A stretch of 64,000 nucleotides of DNA from Porites lobata (Eukaryota; Cnidaria; Anthozoa; Scleractinia; Poritidae), in NCBI GenBank assembly GCA_942486035.1, contig CALNXK010000034.1, positions 3,539,001-3,603,000 on the forward strand, written 5' to 3'. This document shows positions 57,069-64,000 of this stretch, in pieces. The notes under the pieces are model-generated. The model was not told the origin of the DNA. It did no database searches and worked only from the letters and a program-made list of their open reading frames with translations. A program made the position numbers and the translations under genes. Within the stretch, counting starts at the first letter, position 1; every line of letters begins with the position of its first letter.

Positions 57069-57074
57069 TTTATT
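57069..57074 (-). terminator. Candidate poly(A) signal of the Cys-rich peptide gene
   Basis: AATAAA on the minus strand (TTTATT on plus) lies 77 bases after the stop codon, a normal spacing for a short 3' UTR. This supports the strand and end of the gene model. Confidence 0.55.
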
Positions 57075-57150
57075 ATGACCAAATGTTATTACAATTAAGA
57101 CTTTACTACATTAAGGGTGAAATATTATTGCATTTAGGTCTTCATTACAT

Positions 57151-59698
57151 TTAGTAGTACTGGTTTATACATGGATCTTGCGCGTTACACAGTATGCATC
57201 TATGGCCAAAGCCTTCTACCGGGACACATTTATAGTCGTAGCCAAATTTATCGCACTTTCCACAAGGATTAGAAGCAGAACAGGGTGCAAGATTTATGCC
57301 CGGACAACCTTCACTTCTTTTGCTCTCACGACGTAACTAAGGAGGAAACAATGCAGCACTAAATAATAAGATACAGATAACCTATTCAAGTCCTCTATTT
57401 TAAGCCCTTTTCAAACTTTTAAACCCCAAGGTGGTACTCGTTAATTACTTTTTATACAGAGAGGCTTCGCCCCCGAAGTCCAACCTCGGACCCTTAATTA
57501 ACTTACGAATCAATCTGAGAACGTTGTGGAACGATACCACTAAAGCAAACACCCGTGCCCTGTGCGATTCCCTCATGCCATGCTACAATCTCGTCCTCAG
57601 GGCCTCTGGGAGCGAGATTGGCCATGCCAGTCTCCGCCTGACACTACAACTAATCCAACTTCATCTGTAGTTATCGGTGGTAAACCGGACCTTTTCCCTT
57701 TTCTTTTCTTCTTCTTTACTGTTCGTACGTAATCATACTAAAACAAAAAAATTCCTCTAGAAACGAGGGGGAGCTAAAGCCCCCCCTCCCCCGGCTCCGC
57801 CGTCCTTGAGTTTCTTATACCTTCTATTGACAAATGACATCCCTTTCACGTGCCCAGTTTAGAACTTTGCACCCGTTTTAACTTCTGTAAATGCACTGCC
57901 TTTATGGTATGAATAACCGTTTTCTCGACTTTTTCACAAACTTTAAATGCATATGTTACTCCTTTTGGGCCTTTTAGAAACAGAAATGATAGATTTTCCT
58001 ACCTTTAGGCACATTTTTTGATATACTTTTCGAACCTAAACTAGGAAATGGTAGCGCACAATAAATAGAAAATGCCCAATTTTACCCATTTTGATATTTT
58101 CTTCAAGTTTCTGAGTGGCTCAAAAAAATTCTTCAGATGACCACCTGGCGTTATCCAAATTTGAAAGACTTTTGCGACATTCGGAAAATGACATCAATAT
58201 TATATAATCATTAGAAGAGGTGAGCGAGCGCATCCGAAAAGCCCTAAGGCCATGCGTAGTAGAGCAGCAGAAGAAGAATGACAGTGCTCAACCTTTCTTG
58301 TGAAAATGAGTTTTATTTGCATGAGAATGGCCATTATGATCTCCTGAAAGTGTTTTTCACCGAGACCGAAGGCTGCGAACGATATATACCACTCTATAAC
58401 ACCCGTAGACTGCGAGAAGTTTCTTATTTTTCTTTGCAAAGATTCTGCACGTGAACCCTAAGCGCATGAGCCGCGATAAACGTCTCGTCCCAATCCCTTA
58501 TTGTAACATAACCTCGTGGTTTGCAATCGCGCTGGCTGAGATGAGAGCTAGACGGATTTTAAGAGAAAAGGCGGACTGCAAGCAGTCTAACAATCCGCTT
58601 CGATCTTCATAATTTTTTTTTCAACCTCATACAAAAATTGCGAACTACCACTATTTGAACGTTTTCTTCAGCTGAAAAATCGACAAGAGTTAGAGCCGAA
58701 ACTCACGGTGACTTTTACCTGGATTTAAGCCCAATGTCTTATAAACCTTAAAAAGAATCATTAATTTTCCTCTTTTAATCTGTTTTCAATACAAAGTTAT
58801 TCCATCATAGGCAAGTAAAAAACTTTTAAGTCATCGAATACAAGTTGTACTTTCATGAATTAAATTTGACCTTAATTAGTCCCAACACACACTCCGATGC
58901 GAAAGCCCAGAAACTGATACAATACAAAGTCATTCTGAATGAGAGTGGCTTCATAACTTTAACTAAGTCTAAAAATGAATGTAATACACAGTTGAATGGA
59001 GCACAGACAACACAGTCTGCCATTGGCCTCGCGTGTGTCCTTTTCTTGCTTCGAATTTTACTTCCGAGGGCCTGCTAAGCAGGCTAGAAATCAGTTATCT
59101 AGCCCTATCTCCTAACAGATAACACGCTGATCTCTAGGTTGCGCGCACAATGCACGATTTCCAAGGGCAATGTCAAACTGCGCCCCATTTGACGGTGTGT
59201 TTTGAGTTTTCTTCAAAAACAATGTTAGACATTCGGTTTTTGTGACATCCGGGATAATCAAGGTCTCGGTAAGAGTGTTATTAGCCGACACCATGATTTT
59301 TCCGGATATCACAGAAAACTTTATCATGCTCTAATTGTCTCGCCAGCTTTAACAGGGTTGACCTAGCTGGACGAGACAAAGTGTTTATGCGGAGAAACGT
59401 TATCCTGGCTAGGAGGGTGAGCCTCTCAAGTAAACGGTTTGCCAAATTTCATGAGGAAATCTAGAACAAGTTAGCTCACGCGGTGTAGCTCGGGTAGGCG
59501 AGTTACCCTTTCGACCCGAGACAAGTTTTCTCCACATAAACGCAGTCTGAACGGGGTCTAAGCGTTCTTACATTAAACAGATCTTCTACTTAAATGATAA
59601 GGTACCTTTTGTAAATGGTCGCTCTTAGGTCTCCCAGGCAATGACATCGCACTCACCAGGCAAGAAACCATCAACACGGCACAAAGCGTCTTTGCCAT
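57151..59698 (-). CDS. Small secreted cysteine-rich peptide precursor (two exons)
   Basis: Exon 1 is 59698-59606 (31 codons) and exon 2 is 57336-57151 (62 codons including TAA), joined by a phase-0 GT-AG intron of 2.27 kb; total 92 residues. The N-terminus has a clear signal peptide core, LCAVLMVSCLVSAMS. A short pro-region ends in a dibasic SKR, which would release a mature chain of about 56 residues with eight Cys: C-x7-C-x5-C-x2-C-x8-C-x9-C-x2-C-x5-C. The part NPCGKC...YDYKC...EGFGHRC looks like an EGF-type repeat that has lost its fifth Cys. Eight Cys suggest four disulfides. Small Cys-rich secreted peptides in cnidarians include venom, defence and signalling peptides; I cannot choose among them. 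The splice model rests on motifs and frame only. Confidence 0.65.
58447..58592. repeat. Dispersed repeat, copy 2
   Basis: Second copy of the element at 12585-12745, here within the intron of the Cys-rich peptide gene. It contains GATAAACGTCT, CGCGCTGGCTGAGATGAGAG and GACTGCAAGCAGTCTA. Confidence 0.5.
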
Positions 59699-62600
59699 AT
59701 CTTGAGTGGATCTGAAAACTAGACTGATACAACACTAGTTGTTGGGGACGGTTTGAATAATGTTTTGTCACACCCTACCCCCCTTGGGAATCACGTGACG
59801 GAAAATTACGCAGTTCGGATAGCCTGCGAAAACAGCCGTTTCTCCTCGCTCTTTGCCGCTGAGGACAGTTCAGACCATGTGCTTAAATGTTCTTCTTTAC
59901 TGGATATTTTGAGGACGTCGAAATTTCTGTACCTAAGAGTTTACAAGCTACTAAAGAGTCACAGATTAAAGTCTTTCAACGGCAAAACTTCTAGAACATT
60001 TCTATTTTTACATTTTTCATTTCGTATACGTGCGTCGAATGTGGTAAAGACGTGATGTCTTATTTTGCAAGTAGTTCAAGTTATTCGAATACATTTCTAG
60101 TCTTGGCATTTACAATTTCTCAAAAAAAAGGTCTTCGTGTGTATCTTGTTTTATCCAACAGTAGCTGAAAGTCCTCGAATACTTTATGACGACAACTGCT
60201 CGTCAACTGAACTTACAACCGCCTTCAAAATCAAGTTCAATATAAACTCTGAATTACACTCTCCTGTTCTTAGATTTTTGTTGTCTCTAACTTCCTCCGA
60301 TAAGCAAACATCCAATCAAAGGAAAAACCCTTTAGTTGTTGTCCTCTAATCACTTGGGACCTAAGAGTCGATAACGACAACGGCACTGTCAGTGGTCGCA
60401 CTTAGCACTCTCGTAAGTTTCTGTTTTACGTGGTAACTTACGGGCTCACTTAAGGGCACACGTAACCTTGATATAGTACTCTATTAACGATTCACTCTGT
60501 TTTTTTTTTTTTAAGTAAACAATCCGTGAGTGTAAAGAAAGTTAAAAGTCATTTCGAACGCTTTTAAGCCTCTCAAAAAATGAAATTTGCATGCAAATGT
60601 TATTTTTCTTCAATATCTACTGAAAATGATATTTCTACTTCTTTTTTCATAAAAGTGTGCATCAGAGGTTAACAAAGCGCATTAGAACGAATTACTTGAA
60701 GAAAAATACTTTTTTTTCACTTCTCAGTAAAAGATCTCGTTAAATTTAGTAAAAACAGTAACGATACAGGACCTAAATAGGTCCCGATCGATACGGGACC
60801 TACATAGGTCCCGTAAATTTACGTGCTATTTTTCCCGTAAAAAAGGTTTTGTGCAACACCCGCACTTTCTGTTGCATAAACGACACTTACGTAAACACTT
60901 ACGAAAATCGTAAGTGCAACCACTTAAGTGAATTTCCTAAGTGGACCACTTAAGTGATTTCATGCAACTGACTTAAGTTACGAGTGCACGTACGTGTACC
61001 CGTTGTTGTTACAGACGTTTTATGCAACCGGGCCCAGAGCCTATTTCCCTTTCGTGAAAGGCCGTTGCCATTTCAACGGTCGATGCGAATATTGGTAGCT
61101 ACGCATTTAATCTTGAAAGAAAGGCTTTCTTGCAGCTTCAGACTAATATTTTTTTGAACTATAAGTAATTCACCGGAATGAGGCCTCACCTTAGTTTTCG
61201 ACCTTCAGTTGGAGAGAACTACAGTTGATAACTCTGAACATGATTATCCATAATGGCGGACAACCGCTCCAAAAACAAAAAACATGAACTGTCAAAAAAC
61301 CGTGAAACGGAATCGAAACCCCATCAGATTGCGTATACTACCCTTTGATACTATTATCTTCACGACAGCGTTCAAAAGCATCCAAATAGTCGGCTGGTTT
61401 AGCCAAAACCACAGAACCGCAATCCCACACTATATGGCAGAGTCCTCTCCTCTCTCTTCCCCCTTCCCATCGTGCCCCGCGCGCTTCCTTTTTATTTCTC
61501 CCCAGCCTCCCTACAACACAAAGAGGCCCCTGCGGAGGAGAGAGTTTAGGATACGAAAGGTCCAGCTGGGGCCCGTTTCTCGAACGTCCCGGAACGTCCC
61601 GGTAACTTTTCGGGCCCGAAATCAAATATTCAAATCAAAATATAAAAAATAAGAGCACGGGTCCTGGCTTGCGAAATACTCCATTTTGTCTCATTAACTG
61701 ATAGTTTTATCATGTTAGATGCAAAACTATTGAAACCTCGATCTTTAATGTAAACGGGAACAGCTTACCGGGCCCGTTAATTATCGGGACTTTCGAGAAA
61801 CGGGCCCCAGGTTCTACCTGGGTTGCAGTCTTCTTTATTTTTCATGGAAACACTGTCAATAACAGGTCGTAATTTTTTTAATTGACTTAAAAATGGCAGC
61901 GACCGTTTACGAAAGGGAAATTTGACAGCCTGAGTTTGCCTCATATATTAACGGGAGTCTATAGACGTTCATGTGACTGAGGGTACGACGTAGGTCATTC
62001 CCCGTACTGCTCGTGTGATTGGTTTAAAATTTAATATTTTTGAAGTCAGTCAGATGTCCATTTAAGAGATACAGCTATTTCCGAAAAAAAATCATTTATT
62101 TTTTGAAAACATTAATTTTTGCCGGTCTTTTGGACATAATAACCAAAGAGCGAACGTGGACGCCTTGCTATTTCTTTTTACTCCCCAGAGTCTATTAGGT
62201 CTTGAAAGGTCTTTTTTCCCCGTTCGATTTTTGCCGTTTTATAGTTTGAAAGCTGAAAAAAAAGCAGTGAATTTTTTGCAACCGGATCGAACGCCTGTCT
62301 TCTTTTCAGACGATTTGAGAGATGACAAAGCTTGGTTCATAATGTCTTGAAAATAGAAATGTTCTTCAGTTATAGTGAGGACTACATTGAGCCCACACCC
62401 TGTATTAAGAGGATGTAGGTGCTTCAACTTGCCATCCCATATTTTCTGTAAAACTAACCAGCGTTAAGCGGTCACTTCAATTGAGCGGACACTAGGGAGG
62501 TCTCGGTGGGTGTCCTCATTATAGAGACTTCACTGTAATAGAAATTTCCCATCTTACATGCATTTCAAAATTATAATAAGAAAGACTATTAGCTTTAAAG

Positions 62601-64000
62601 ATTTGTTAAGAACAACAGCAACAAGACATATCTTACCGATGCGTCTTTGAAACAACCGACACGTTTCAACGTTTTTCGACGTGTTGCGACTCTCTTCTGC
62701 AAAAATAAACCTCCAGTATTTATAATTTCGCAACGATATAGAAAGCTTTTTTTAAAGTAAGCGGAAACAAACATACATCTAATAACCGGCCTTAAAATTT
62801 CCGCTTATAAATATTTTTCAAGATAAACAAATCCCTACTACTTATTCGATGTTTCATTTCAACTTTTCTTTCCATTGACGTCGTTTCAATCTTGGGGGTA
62901 TTTATTTACTATCTTCACATTCAACTTGCCGTTCAATTAAGAAAGTTTTAAAAAGACGTTACACGCCAAGAAAGCAGATGTCAGAAACTGTTTAACGTGG
63001 AAATTTCTATTTTGTTTTGTTTATTTCAAGGCGGTTTACAATAACAGGTTTGCCGACTTATTGAAGTGAATTAAAAATCCAAAATTGCGAAGCTGTACAT
63101 ATGTTGAGTTCCACGGTCTCGATAAAACAAATAATGTGATGAATGCAATATTAATTAAAGAGTGATCTTTTGTTGCTGATAAAAATTTTGTATGCCAGGC
63201 TTTTGATATAGTTTCGAATGTACAAGCTTTGCATGCTGATTTGTCAGGCTTAAAGATTAAGCCATTAACTTTTTTGAACACAAAAACATTTTCCAAGTAG
63301 CGTAAAAACAAAATGTTAAGCGCAACAAAACCTTCATGTTTGGTCACCTCTCCAAAGCGACTATATATCCAAAACACCGATTGAAGGTTTTCCAGTCTAT
63401 TAAAGCCCTATAGTTTAAACCTCGACCATTTTTGGGTTGACGTGGACGCGGGTTTTAATTGAGTTTTCCATTGATAAGCGACGCAACACTACTTAGAGTA
63501 TACGAAAAACCTTCAGTAACAACTTGTCACAACACATGTCATAACTTAGAAATCGCATGCAATGAATTCTGTTCCAATAAGTTGATGTATCGTGACCTCC
63601 ACTCAGCAAGGGTCCCTTGTGGCTCGATTCTTTCAAGCAAAGTGACCACAACCCGTAAACGACCACTAAATCTTCGTATTTTAGCTTATTTTGAATTGTC
63701 GCTTATGCTGGGAGTTGGACTGAAGTTCGATTCTCACAAGTTTGTATCCTAGCTTTTTATCGTTTTTAGAGTTTCAAAGTTTCTGTAAGCTGCAAAAAAA
63801 TGGTTCAACGATCGTTAAAAAAAATAACTTTAATCACTTGCCGAGCGGCAAGGCAAAAAAGCATTACTACTATATTCCTGTACTGAGATAAGCATATTAA
63901 GTTTTGACGTTCGCCGTGCAGTATATGAACGTATCGCTTCGTTTGTCAAACTGTTTGCCGAAAGAACTGTTTGATTTAAAAACAATAATATCATTAAAAA
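59699..64000. other. 3' end of window, no supported gene
   Basis: Upstream sequence of the Cys-rich peptide gene and beyond. Open frames here lack domains, signal peptides with consistent splicing, or codon bias. The region holds paired palindromes at 60769-60814, a palindrome-rich stretch of TTACG/CACTTAAGTG phrases at 60400-61030 and a MITE at 61566-61810. An AT-rich region from 62000 to 64000 shows no recognisable feature. Confidence 0.5.
61566..61810. mobile_element. MITE with CTGGGGCCCGTTTCTCGA ends
   Basis: CTGGGGCCCGTTTCTCGAAC at the left and its inverted partner TTTCGAGAAACGGGCCCCAG at the right bound 245 bases. Internal GTCCCGG and CGGGAC phrases extend the inverted repeat to more than 25 bases. 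There is no coding content. Confidence 0.75.

Noticed and set aside
61284..61652. Plus-strand 122-codon frame.
   Set aside because: Its C-terminal part runs into a MITE end and the rest is low-complexity Pro/Ser/Arg without recognised features.
62460..62545. A relative of the ACGGACAC MITE (phrases GCGGTCACTT and GCGGACACTA).
   Set aside because: Only short phrases match and no inverted ends or TA duplications could be placed.
63036..63377. Minus-strand 113-codon frame.
   Set aside because: No domain, no signal peptide and no splice context; composition looks like ordinary AT-rich DNA. I cannot exclude a lineage-specific gene.

Overview
The window looks like nuclear DNA from a cnidarian, most likely an anthozoan (stony coral or sea anemone). 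The evidence is many short exons with GT-AG introns, extracellular genes built from vWA, TSP1 and LamG-like modules, low GC, a tRNA-derived SINE of a type I associate with corals, and many small inverted-repeat elements. No species call is possible from the sequence alone. All gene models were built by hand from splice motifs, phase and domain continuity. No RNA or homology search was available.

Layout. (1) 1-9734, plus strand: the 3' part of an extracellular-type gene. It has a Pro-Arg linker, three Arg-rich vWA domains (the third with an in-frame TGA), a 241-residue Arg-rich repeat exon and a C-terminal LamG-like domain. (2) 9735-13401: intergenic, with several small inverted-repeat elements. 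(3) 13402-31649, minus strand, convergent with gene 1: a 16-exon gene for a secreted protein of about 2,624 residues. It has a signal peptide, a 1,486-residue unrecognised region encoded by one giant exon, ten TSP1 repeats, three six-cysteine modules and a very acidic tail. (4) 31650-42445: no supported gene. It holds a diverged satellite array, a Penelope-like element relic, a MITE split by a long-TIR transposon that carries a SINE, and other repeats. (5) 42446-56462: about 14 kb of a satellite with a ~167-bp monomer, including a higher-order duplication of 3,733-bp offset. (6) 57151-59698, minus strand: a two-exon gene for a small secreted cysteine-rich peptide. (7) 59699-64000: no supported gene; palindromes and one MITE.

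The two large genes are both modular extracellular-type genes with almost only phase-1 intron junctions between modules, the classic exon-shuffling pattern. One is extremely basic and the other ends in a polyanionic tail, and they converge tail to tail. The strongest leads are the Arg-rich repeat protein, the giant-exon TSP1 protein, the satellite with its older relative 7 kb away, and the transposon-in-MITE nest with matching target duplications.
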